Positions 1 through 6,201 of a stretch of DNA of 6,305 nt are shown here, one piece after another. The notes beneath the pieces were generated by a model. It was given only the letters and a program-made list of their open reading frames with translations, ran no database searches and was not told the DNA's origin. The position numbers were made by a program, and so were the translations under genes. Position 1 is the stretch's first letter. Every line of letters begins with the position of its first letter. The stretch comes from an uncultured Verrucomicrobiae bacterium (lineage in GTDB: Bacteria; Verrucomicrobiota; Verrucomicrobiia; Verrucomicrobiales; Akkermansiaceae): contig CALGOH010000249.1 of NCBI GenBank assembly GCA_937957985.1, positions 1-6,305 on the forward strand, written 5' to 3'.

Positions 1-316
1 TCGCCGAAGACCACCGGGATCTCGCGGATGCTGGCCCAAGGGCAGGCAATGAGGCGATCGAGGTCAAGCAGCGATTGGTGGCGGAGCGGAGCGGGGGCCG
101 GATTCCGCGGCGTGAATGGTTGGGAAAGCCCTGAAGAACAGGGGTGAGGCGGGATCCCCGGGACGAGGCGCCGGATCGGAGAAACTTTCCGGATTGCTCG
201 GGGATGACCGTCGGCAGAAGGGAGAAGACCGTGAGAAATCGGGTATCGAGCTCTCTTGACGTCCGGGGGCGGGTTCAGCGTCCGTCTGCTGCACGCAAGA
301 CCCGATTTCTTCCGGG
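1..316. other. Left-edge region without a supportable gene
   Basis: I see no convincing complete gene here. Two edge-truncated frames look mildly protein-like near the left end. On the minus strand, positions about 1-75 read ...LLDLDRLIACPWASIREIP... with high GC at third positions, but no ATG, GTG or TTG start lies upstream in that frame. On the plus strand, positions 3-131 give an open frame that ends in TGA. The two overlap on opposite strands, so at most one is real, and I cannot identify either. The stretch also holds an inverted repeat (234-310) and an isolated TTGACG at 254-259 with no matching -10. Given the transposase remnant that follows, this may be a rearranged, degenerating intergenic segment. 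Confidence 0.5.
234..310. repeat. 11-bp perfect inverted repeat next to the IS remnant
   Basis: AGAAATCGGGT at 234-244 is exactly complementary to ACCCGATTTCT at 300-310, with 55 bp between the arms. The match does not extend on either side. The right arm ends 6 bp before the first recognisable transposase codon (317). A match of this length is unlikely by chance within about 300 bp (roughly 1 in 100 by simple counting). It could be the ends of a small element, a long-loop hairpin, or a footprint of the rearrangement that truncated the transposase. It does not resemble any ISAs1 terminal repeat I can recall. Confidence 0.45.
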
Positions 317-469
317 ATGGGCGCCATGATCTGCGGCAGCGAAGGCCTCGATGATTTCGAGCGCTTCGCCAAAGCCCGGGAGTCGTGGTTGCGCAAACGC
401 CTCAAGCTGCCGGGCGGGCTGCCCAGCGATGACACCTTCCGCCGCGTCTTTCACCGCATCGACGGCAAG
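317..469 (+). pseudogene. ISAs1-family transposase, N-terminal fragment (IS remnant)
   Basis: The frame starting at 317 encodes about 50 residues typical of the N-terminal associated domain of ISAs1 / H-repeat transposases (DDE_Tnp_1-associated type). It has an MICGSEG segment, then an aromatic/acidic helix (DDFERFAKARESWLRK), then LPGGLPSDDTFRRVFHRID, which matches the family pattern LP.GIPSHDTFRRVF...D. Intact members are around 350-400 residues. Here the preceding N-terminal residues are absent, and the similarity stops at HRID or the next two residues (GK). The frame then continues only as the antisense shadow of serA. The whole DDE catalytic domain is missing, so the fragment cannot be active. 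The trailing IDGK could be a fusion to the later family motif IDGKTLRGS through an internal deletion, but four residues are too few to prove it. The fragment is convergent with serA. Confidence 0.75.
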
Positions 470-481
470 CCACCTGCGGCC

Positions 482-2086
482 TCAAAGGGAGATCCCGGTG
501 GCGTGGAGCACGCCGGGAATGACGCGGACGGCCTCCATGAGTTCGGCCGAAAGGGGGGCGTCGACCTCGATCACGGTCAGGGCGTTGCCGGTCGATTTGT
601 TGCGGGCCAGGGAGAGGTTGGCGATGTTCTGGTCGGCCTCGCCGAGCAGGGTCCCCACCGCGCCGACGATGCCGGGGCGGTCGTCGTTGCGGACGATCAG
701 GAAATGGCCGCTGATGTTGGTATCGACGAAGAGGCGGTCGATCTCGACGATCCGCGGGCTCTTGCCGATGATGGTTCCGGCGACGCGGAACCTGGTGTCG
801 CCCTTGCGCAGTTCGGCGACGAGCAGCTCGTGGAACTCGGTGCGGGCGTTGATGGTCGACTCGACGAGATCGAGGCCCATTTCCGCGGCGACGGCGGGGG
901 CGTTGACGATGTTCACCTGTCCGTCGGGGCGGGCGGCCTCGAGCAGGGCGGTGAGGGCGGTGCGGGCGACCAGCGCGGTGTCCTTCTTGGCCAGCGGGCC
1001 GTGGTAGGAAATGCGGAGCGAGTCGGGGTTTTCCGGGCCGAGCTTGGCGAGCAGGCTGCCAAGCGCCCTGCCGAGGTCGAGGAACGGGCCGACTTCGGCG
1101 AGGGTGGCGGCGTCGAGCGACGGCATGTTGATCGCGTTGCGGATTTCGCCGGTGGCGAGGAAGTCGCGGATCTGTTCGGCGACCTGGATGCCGACGTTTT
1201 CCTGGGCTTCGTGGGTCGAGGCTCCGAGGTGCGGGGTGAAGGCGACATGCTTGCCGAGGCCGAACAGCGGGTGGTCGGCCGATGGAGGCTCGTCCTCGAA
1301 GACATCGAGCGCGCAGCCGGCGATGTGGCCGGAATCGATGGCGTGCTTGAGCGCCGCTTCGTCGATGAGTCCGCCGCGGGCGCAGTTCACGACGATCGCG
1401 CCCGGGTTCATGAGGGCGAGGCGGTCGGCATCGAGAAGGTGCCGGGTTTCGTCGGTCATCGGCACGTGCAGGGTGACCACGTCGGCGCCGCGCAGCGCGT
1501 CGTCGGGGGACGCGGCCAGCTCGACCTTGAGTTCGTCGGCGCGGTTCTGGCTGAGGAAGGGGTCGTAGGCGACGACCTTCATGTTGAAGCTCTGGGCCCG
1601 CTTGGCGAACTCCGAGCCGATGCGGCCCATGCCGATGACCGCGAGGCGCTTGCCGTTGAGTTCGATGCCGGCGTAGGCCTTGCGGGCGGCCTTGAATTCG
1701 CCCTTCAGCACCTCCGCGTGGGCGGGGGCGATGTTCCGGGCGCAGGAAAGCATGAGCGTGAAGGCGTGCTCTGCGGTGGAGATCGTGTTGCCGGTGGGCG
1801 TGTTCATCACGATCACGCCGTGATCGGTCGCCGCCTGGCGGTCGATGTTATCGACCCCGACCCCGGCACGGCCGACCGCTTTCAGCTTTTTCGCCGCGGC
1901 GAGCACCTCCCGGGTCACCTTCGTCTGGGAACGCACCACCAGGGCGTCGTAATCGCCGATGATCTCCAGCAACTGCTCGGGGGCGAGGCCGGTATTCACA
2001 TCGACGGAAATCCCGGGCCGGGCGGAGAGGGCATCGACGCCCTTGTCGGAGATCGGGTCGGAGACGAGTACGCGGTAGCTTGCCAT
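482..2086 (-). CDS. serA: D-3-phosphoglycerate dehydrogenase, long form with C-terminal ACT domain
   Basis: This enzyme catalyses the NAD-dependent oxidation of 3-phosphoglycerate to 3-phosphohydroxypyruvate, the first committed step of serine synthesis in the cytoplasm. The 534-residue length matches the long (Mycobacterium/Bacillus-type) form. The substrate-binding part covers about 1-100 and 285-320. The Rossmann NAD domain spans about 101-284, with GMGRIG at 152-157 and the acidic Asp175 after the second strand. Catalytic residues are Arg237 (NCARGG), Glu266 (EDEP) and His286 (TPHLGAST). An intervening allosteric-type domain (about 325-455) and an ACT domain (about 462-534, NDDRPGIVGAVG then NIANLSLAR) follow, the usual site of serine feedback control. 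I chose ATG 2086 because homologues begin close to MxxxRVLVSD. The frame stays open a further 65 codons upstream, but that extension is unlike the family. No Shine-Dalgarno is visible, and a promoter-like pair sits immediately upstream. The stop lies about 13 bp from an IS remnant, and I see no terminator. The gene is divergent from ilvD. Confidence 0.96.
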   Translation of the reverse strand: MASYRVLVSDPISDKGVDALSARPGISVDVNTGLAPEQLLEIIGDYDALVVRSQTKVTREVLAAAKKLKAVGRAGVGVDNIDRQAATDHGVIVMNTPTGNTISTAEHAFTLMLSCARNIAPAHAEVLKGEFKAARKAYAGIELNGKRLAVIGMGRIGSEFAKRAQSFNMKVVAYDPFLSQNRADELKVELAASPDDALRGADVVTLHVPMTDETRHLLDADRLALMNPGAIVVNCARGGLIDEAALKHAIDSGHIAGCALDVFEDEPPSADHPLFGLGKHVAFTPHLGASTHEAQENVGIQVAEQIRDFLATGEIRNAINMPSLDAATLAEVGPFLDLGRALGSLLAKLGPENPDSLRISYHGPLAKKDTALVARTALTALLEAARPDGQVNIVNAPAVAAEMGLDLVESTINARTEFHELLVAELRKGDTRFRVAGTIIGKSPRIVEIDRLFVDTNISGHFLIVRNDDRPGIVGAVGTLLGEADQNIANLSLARNKSTGNALTVIEVDAPLSAELMEAVRVIPGVLHATGISL

Positions 2087-2095
2087 GACGGGTGC

Positions 2096-2124
2096 GCCAT
2101 AGGCGCGCGGGCGCTGGCTTGCAA
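2096..2124 (-). promoter_or_regulatory. Candidate serA promoter (short-leader type)
   Basis: On the minus strand, TTGCAA (2119-2124) is followed after exactly 17 bp by TATGGC (2096-2101). Only 9 nt separate that from the serA ATG, so transcription would start about at the start codon. The -10 match to TATAAT is weak (3 of 6). What raises confidence is that the amt gene has the same arrangement with the same spacing and a shared CTAkGGCGC string. The assignment is inferred from sequence pattern only. Confidence 0.45.
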
Positions 2125-2383
2125 GCGTAGCCCGAGGAGCTTCCAGGAAGAACCACCAGAAAGAAGTCCCGCCCCCGATGCGCCGCGTGGTGAAATGCAC
2201 TCCAGTCAGGTTTTTTTGACGCCGAGGAGTCAATCTGGACGGCAATCGCTCTCCGGACGCGATCAGGGGCGGGTTACGCAATTACTGCGATGTTTACTTC
2301 GTATTGCAAATGACCATACGCAAGGTGAATTTGGCGGGTGCCTGTTGAAAGCCCGGGTCGGGCATCCGGAGAGCGCGTGTCTC
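2125..2383. other. serA-ilvD divergent intergenic region with AT-rich island
   Basis: There is no gene here. The stretch about 2277-2335 is clearly AT-rich against the GC-rich surroundings and contains TACGCAA twice (in TTACGCAATT and ATACGCAAGG), plus CGTAT and ATACG arms flanking 11 bp. A possible plus-strand promoter is TTTACT, 17 bp, ATACGC, but the match is poor. Other small structures are CTTCCAGGAAG (2140-2150, odd-centred palindrome), TTGAC/GTCAA arms with an 8-nt loop (2217-2234) beside a run of seven T, and a GCCCG-GGT-CGGGC hairpin (2351-2363) without a T tract. Together these suggest operators or a leader region for one or both divergent genes. None matches a named riboswitch or T-box that I can recognise. 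Confidence 0.4.
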
Positions 2384-2413
2384 TTGACGCTCGGGGCGGC
2401 GGAGAAGCATGAT
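2384..2413 (+). promoter_or_regulatory. Candidate ilvD promoter; bears on the start choice
   Basis: TTGACG (2384-2389) is followed after 18 bp by CATGAT (2408-2413), which matches TATAAT at 4 of 6 positions and lies 7 nt before ATG 2421. This mirrors the serA and amt layouts. If it is real, the mRNA starts at or near 2421, and the upstream ATG at 2409, which falls inside the -10, cannot be the start. A competing reading is that GGAG (2401-2404) is a Shine-Dalgarno for ATG 2409 at a tight 4-nt spacing, with the promoter further upstream. Confidence 0.35.
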
Positions 2414-2420
2414 CCCCGGC

Positions 2421-4121
2421 ATGTCCGACCCACGACGGCCCTTTTCCTCGCCCATGCTCGACGGCCCCGACCGCGCCCCTTCGCGGGGGATGCTCTACGC
2501 GGTCGGATTCAAGAAGGAAGACTTCGACAAGCCCCAGATCGGCATCGCCTCGACCTGGTCGCAGGTGACCCCCTGCAACATCCACATCGACCGGCTCGCG
2601 AAGGAGTCCGCCAAGGGCGCCGACGCCGCGGGCGGCAAGTCGGTGATCTTCAACACGATCGCCATTTCCGACGGCATCTCGATGGGGACCGAGGGGATGA
2701 AGTACTCGCTGGTGTCCCGCGAGGTGATCGCCGACTCGATCGAGACGGTCGTCGGCTGCGAGGGCATGGACGGCTACGTGGCGATCGGCGGTTGCGACAA
2801 GAACATGCCCGGCTGCCTGATCGCGATGGCGCGGATGAACCGTCCGGCGGTCTTCGTCTATGGCGGGACCATCCTGCCCGGCTGCGCGACGATCAAGGGC
2901 GAGGAGAAGGAGCTGGATATCGTCTCGATCTTCGAGGCGGTGGGGAAACACGCCTCGGGTGAATACAGCGACGATGATCTCGATGCGGTGGAATCCTGCG
3001 CGATTCCCGGCGAAGGATCCTGCGGCGGCATGTACACCGCCAACACCATGGCCAGCGCGATCGAGGCGCTGGGGATGAGCCTGCCCAACAGCTCGGCGCA
3101 GGCGGCGGTGTCCGAGGACAAGACCCGCGACAGCTTCGATGCCGGCGTGGCGGTGCTGAACCTGATCGAGAAGGGCATCCGGCCACGCGACATCATGACC
3201 CGCGAGGCCTTCGAGAATGCCATCACGGTGGTGATCGCGCTCGGCGGATCGACCAATGCGGTGCTGCACCTGCTCGCCATGGCGCATGCGGCGGAGGTTG
3301 AGCTGAGCATCGATGATTTCACCCGCATCGGGAAGAAGGTGCCGGTGCTGGCGGACCTCAAGCCATCGGGCAAGTATGTGATGGCCGAACTGGTCCGGAT
3401 CGGCGGGACCGTGCCGCTGATGCGGCGCCTGCTGGAGGCGGGCCTGCTGCACGGCGACTGCCTGACGGTGACCGGCAAGACGATGGCCGAAAACCTTGCG
3501 AACTCGTCGCTCGAGTATCCCGAGGACCAGCAGGTGATCCGGCCCTTCGACAACCCGATCAAGAAGGACAGCCACCTGCGCATCCTCTACGGCAACCTGG
3601 CGCCCGGCGGCGCGGTGGCGAAGATCACCGGCAAGGAGGGCGAGTCCTTCACCGGCCCGGCGCGGGTGTTCGACTCCGAGGACGAGGCGATGAAGACCAT
3701 TCTGAAGGGCGGCATCCAGGACGGCGATGTGATCGTGATCCGCCGCGAGGGGCCGAAGGGCGGTCCCGGCATGCGCGAAATGCTCGGACCGACCAGTGCG
3801 ATCATGGGCCGCGGACTCGGGCAGAAGGTGGCGCTCATCACCGACGGGCGCTTTTCCGGCGGCAGCCACGGTTTCGTGGTCGGCCACGTGACGCCCGAGG
3901 CGCACGAGGGCGGCCCGATCGGGATGCTGGTCGAGGGCGACATGATCACCATCGACGCGGTGAACAACACGCTCTCGGTCGATCTGGACGACGACGCCCT
4001 GAAGGCCCGCCGCGAGAACTGGACCCGGCCCGAACCGCGCTACACCCGCGGTGTGCTGGCGAAGTATGCCAAGCTGGTCACCAGCGCGAGCGAGGGTGCG
4101 GTGACGGACAAGAATCTGTGA
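2421..4121 (+). CDS. ilvD: Dihydroxy-acid dehydratase
   Basis: The enzyme dehydrates 2,3-dihydroxy-isovalerate and 2,3-dihydroxy-3-methylvalerate to the 2-keto acids that give valine, leucine and isoleucine. It is a cytoplasmic homodimer needing an Fe-S cluster and Mg. The product is 566 residues from ATG 2421, normal for the family. Three cluster cysteines are present: Cys52 (VTPCNIH), Cys125 (GGCDKNMPG) and Cys201 (GEGSCGGMYTANT). Lys127, next to the second, is the usual carbamylated Mg ligand, and Asp84 (ISDGI) is another metal ligand. The C-terminal domain has PTSAIMGRGLG and TDGRFSGGSHG, whose Ser479 corresponds to the catalytic serine. The TPCNIH type and cysteine spacing resemble the [2Fe-2S] enzymes, an inference. 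ATG 2421 (MSDPRRPFSS) fits the family N-terminus and the promoter layout; ATG 2409 would add four residues and has a possible GGAG site. The downstream gene overlaps the stop by 4 bp. Confidence 0.95.
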   Translation: MSDPRRPFSSPMLDGPDRAPSRGMLYAVGFKKEDFDKPQIGIASTWSQVTPCNIHIDRLAKESAKGADAAGGKSVIFNTIAISDGISMGTEGMKYSLVSREVIADSIETVVGCEGMDGYVAIGGCDKNMPGCLIAMARMNRPAVFVYGGTILPGCATIKGEEKELDIVSIFEAVGKHASGEYSDDDLDAVESCAIPGEGSCGGMYTANTMASAIEALGMSLPNSSAQAAVSEDKTRDSFDAGVAVLNLIEKGIRPRDIMTREAFENAITVVIALGGSTNAVLHLLAMAHAAEVELSIDDFTRIGKKVPVLADLKPSGKYVMAELVRIGGTVPLMRRLLEAGLLHGDCLTVTGKTMAENLANSSLEYPEDQQVIRPFDNPIKKDSHLRILYGNLAPGGAVAKITGKEGESFTGPARVFDSEDEAMKTILKGGIQDGDVIVIRREGPKGGPGMREMLGPTSAIMGRGLGQKVALITDGRFSGGSHGFVVGHVTPEAHEGGPIGMLVEGDMITIDAVNNTLSVDLDDDALKARRENWTRPEPRYTRGVLAKYAKLVTSASEGAVTDKNL

Positions 4122-4618
4122 GCGACGCGGCGGGATCGGTGCCCTTGGGCGCGCGGGTGACGGCAGGGCTCCTCCGGATCTTCGCGTTCATCTTCCTGCT
4201 CTGGCTCATGGTGGCTGGGCTCGCGCTTGCGATGGCCTGCTTTCACGGAGCGACGGTGACCGGACCGGCGGCGATGGCCGTGAGGGTATGGGGGATCTCG
4301 CTGGGTCTTTTGATTCTCGTTTCGGTTCTGTTCAGCCTGGTCCGCGCGCCGACATTGCTGGCAGGCAGCATCGTCGAAGTTCATCGCAACCCGGAGATCC
4401 GGCGAGGCAACTGGGGTGCCGAGTTGCTGTGGGAATTGCTCGGTTTCGTCGTCGCCGTCGCGGCGTCATACTTCACCATCCAGTTCCTGTTCGTCCTGGG
4501 GATCACCGTCTTTTCGGGAGTGCTTCCGGCGAGGATGGTTTTGCTGGTCCTTGACGGTGTTTGCGCCGTAGCCGGATGGGTGATCCTGCCGCGGATCAAG
4601 TCGGGTCCCGGCGGGTGA
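4118..4618 (+). CDS. Hypothetical four-helix membrane protein
   Basis: I do not recognise a family for this 166-residue product. Its composition is that of a small inner-membrane protein. Likely helices are at about 14-41, 56-77, 104-132 and 139-158. A short charged segment (EVHRNPEIRRGNW, about 87-99) separates the second and third, and a basic tail (RIKSGPGG) follows the fourth. There is no signal-peptide cleavage motif and no conserved catalytic motif I can name. It starts at GTG 4118, overlapping the ilvD stop as GTGA, so translational coupling with ilvD is likely. The only purine-rich upstream string (GGACAAG) is a weak ribosome site. No in-frame ATG is available near the start. The overlap and strongly hydrophobic segments argue that it is a real gene. 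The link to branched-chain amino-acid synthesis is positional only. Confidence 0.72.
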   Translation: MSDAAGSVPLGARVTAGLLRIFAFIFLLWLMVAGLALAMACFHGATVTGPAAMAVRVWGISLGLLILVSVLFSLVRAPTLLAGSIVEVHRNPEIRRGNWGAELLWELLGFVVAVAASYFTIQFLFVLGITVFSGVLPARMVLLVLDGVCAVAGWVILPRIKSGPGG

Positions 4619-4630
4619 TCGTCGGAGTGG

Positions 4631-4731
4631 CGCGAAGCGATGCTTCGCGAGCATGATGGACGCGGCGATGGCGCGGCCCTTGTTTGGTCGAGGCATCGCC
4701 TCGCCCGGCTCTCGCAAGGCATCGCCTTGCG
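4631..4731. repeat. Cluster of three triloop hairpins in a convergent intergenic region
   Basis: There are three perfect inverted repeats, each with a 3-nt loop. Stem CGCGAAGC/GCTTCGCG with loop GAT is at 4631-4649. Stem CGAGGC/GCCTCG with loop ATC is at 4689-4703. Stem CGCAAGGC/GCCTTGCG with loop ATC is at 4713-4731. Read on the opposite strand the first also has loop ATC, so all share a GC-ATC-GC core with different flanking stems, and the first is inverted relative to the other two. They lie between convergent genes (stops at 4618 and 4757). They could act as a bidirectional terminator or mRNA 3' stabiliser, or be a REP-like dispersed repeat. There is no T tract after any stem, so intrinsic termination would be atypical. 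Confidence 0.65.
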
Positions 4732-4754
4732 CCACGATCCGGGCAGGGCGTGGG

Positions 4755-6194
4755 TCAGCTTTCCGGCTGCGGCCCCGGTTCGGAGGACGTCCACAAAAGG
4801 CAGAGCATCCATCCGGCCAGTCCGACTGTGGCTCCGATCGTCACGCCCAGGGCGGTGAAGGCGGTGGCCGCAACCGCTTGGGCGAGGAGGGGGGTTCCGG
4901 GGTTGAACAGCCCGGCGGCCAGCATCCCGAACAACGCGCCGACCAGGTTGGCGGGGACGAGGCCCAGGGGGTCGTCGATGTGCCAGCGGTCGAAGCACCA
5001 CAGCAGGAGCGTCGAAGTGGCTCCGGCGACCAATCCGAGCATCATGGCCTGCCGGCCGTTCAGGACGTCCGCCGGAGCGGCGATGGCGGCCAGGCCGGCG
5101 ATGGCCGCGACAAGCAGGATCACGACCCGCGGCCGGCGGGCCAGTGGAATGGCGGTCAGGCCGGCGCCGGCGATGGAGGCGGCGAGGCACAGCCCGGTGT
5201 TGTGGAGCACGCTCGCCACCACGGGCGTGTCGATGGCCAGGACCGAGCCGGCCTGCATGCCGACCGGCAGCAGCAGGAAGGCGACGGCTCCGAGGATGAG
5301 AACCGCGAGCCGTGCGGGGCTGAACCGGATGGGAGGCAGTTCCCGGCGGGCCGGCGCTCCGGAGTCGGTGGAATGGATCTGCCACGGTGCCAGCGGCGGG
5401 CAGATCCGGGCGAGCGCGATGATCGCCAGGCCGACGCCTCCGGCGAGCAGATGCACGTTTCCGGCACCCGCGAAATCGGCGGCTCCGAGATCGACCAGCC
5501 AGCCGCCACCCCACAGCCAGGCGGTGGCCAGCGGAAAGCCGATCGTCCCGGTGATCACCGCGGCGGCGACCACGATGGGGGTCCGGTAGCGCCCGGCCAT
5601 CAGGCCGATGACGAACACGCCGCTGCCCATCCCGAAGGCGGCCTGATAGAAAAAATCGGTCCACATGGTGAAGGCGAGTCCGTAGCCATAGGGATCCGCT
5701 AGCGACGGGTCATCGACGAGCAGCGGACCGCCGACTGAGCCGGGAAGCAGGCCGCCCATAGCGAAGTCCCCGGGATAGGCGGTGTTGAAGCCGAACAGCC
5801 AGTTGGCGCCGAGGATCACTCCGCCGGTGCCGAGCACCGCCAGCGGAGCGAACCGGCCCGATCGGCGGCGGGCGATGGCGGCGATGATGAGCCCGTAGCC
5901 GACGAGGCCGGCGATCATCAGGATTCCGCTGCTCGCCACGAAGCCGTTGCTGCGATTGAAGAATGCCTCCACCTCGGCGCTCGGCGGCGATCCACCGAAA
6001 GTGATCTCTTCCTGGTAACCGGCGGGCTCGCCGGCCTCCGGGACGGCCGCGAGGGTCTCCGCCCAGCCGTAGTCCGCCGCGGCCTTTCCCCCGGGGACCT
6101 CGAAGGCGAGCCGCGCGAACAGGATCAGCAGCCCGAGGCCGACGATCGAGGCGAGGCCTAGCAGGATCCACTGGACCAGTCGGGCGGCATTCAT
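4755..6194 (-). CDS. Divergent ammonium transporter (Amt/Mep/Rh family)-like membrane protein
   Basis: The 479-residue polytopic protein has about 12 hydrophobic helices. An N-terminal helix (8-30) and a roughly 50-residue polar segment precede the 11-helix Amt core from about residue 84. Aligning without gaps to E. coli AmtB as I recall it, the core keeps Phe187 (F103 position), Trp228 (W148, in LWGGGWL), Asp240 (D160, in DFAGAGNVH), His248 (H168) and Ser317 (S219, in QAGS). These identify the family with confidence. However, the F107 position is Ser191, F215 is Met313, and the second pore histidine H318 is Asn416 (DDPLGLVPAN). The chain ends about 10 residues after the last helix, without the cytoplasmic tail that contacts GlnK. 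It may conduct ammonium by a modified mechanism, have altered selectivity, or act as a sensor. ATG 6194 is preferred over TTG 6230. An AGGG 8 nt upstream could be a ribosome site or part of a -10. No glnK is visible in the window. Confidence 0.85.
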   Translation of the reverse strand: MNAARLVQWILLGLASIVGLGLLILFARLAFEVPGGKAAADYGWAETLAAVPEAGEPAGYQEEITFGGSPPSAEVEAFFNRSNGFVASSGILMIAGLVGYGLIIAAIARRRSGRFAPLAVLGTGGVILGANWLFGFNTAYPGDFAMGGLLPGSVGGPLLVDDPSLADPYGYGLAFTMWTDFFYQAAFGMGSGVFVIGLMAGRYRTPIVVAAAVITGTIGFPLATAWLWGGGWLVDLGAADFAGAGNVHLLAGGVGLAIIALARICPPLAPWQIHSTDSGAPARRELPPIRFSPARLAVLILGAVAFLLLPVGMQAGSVLAIDTPVVASVLHNTGLCLAASIAGAGLTAIPLARRPRVVILLVAAIAGLAAIAAPADVLNGRQAMMLGLVAGATSTLLLWCFDRWHIDDPLGLVPANLVGALFGMLAAGLFNPGTPLLAQAVAATAFTALGVTIGATVGLAGWMLCLLWTSSEPGPQPES

Positions 6195-6201
6195 GCGCAG
6201 C

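Noticed and set aside
2212..2234. T-run plus TTGAC/GTCAA arms as an intrinsic terminator
   Set aside because: The T tract precedes the stem on the plus strand and becomes an A tract after it on the minus strand, so it does not have terminator geometry. The stem is only 5 bp.
2087..2281. A 65-residue N-terminal extension of SerA
   Set aside because: It is rich in Arg, Pro and Trp/Phe, unlike the family. The family N-terminus starts at ATG 2086 and the candidate promoter lies inside the extension.
2310..2348. Mini-ORF MTIRKVNLAGAC, a possible attenuator leader peptide before ilvD
   Set aside because: It has only one Ile, one Val and one Leu, and no run of regulatory codons. It has no clear ribosome site and no terminator/antiterminator pair with a T tract downstream.
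317..2962. An 881-codon plus-strand open frame crossing serA and the start of ilvD
   Set aside because: Only its first roughly 50 codons resemble a protein (the transposase stub). The rest is antisense to serA, with Gly/Asp/Val-rich shadow composition typical of GC-rich DNA.
2274..3905. A 543-codon minus-strand open frame opposite ilvD
   Set aside because: It is the exact antisense of a clear ilvD coding region, rich in His, Arg and Ala, and has no recognisable domain.
4381..5664. A long open frame antisense or offset to the membrane-protein and amt genes (and a similar plus-strand one at 4653-5702)
   Set aside because: They overlap two well-supported genes and run through the hairpin cluster, with Arg/Gly/Asp-rich shadow composition.
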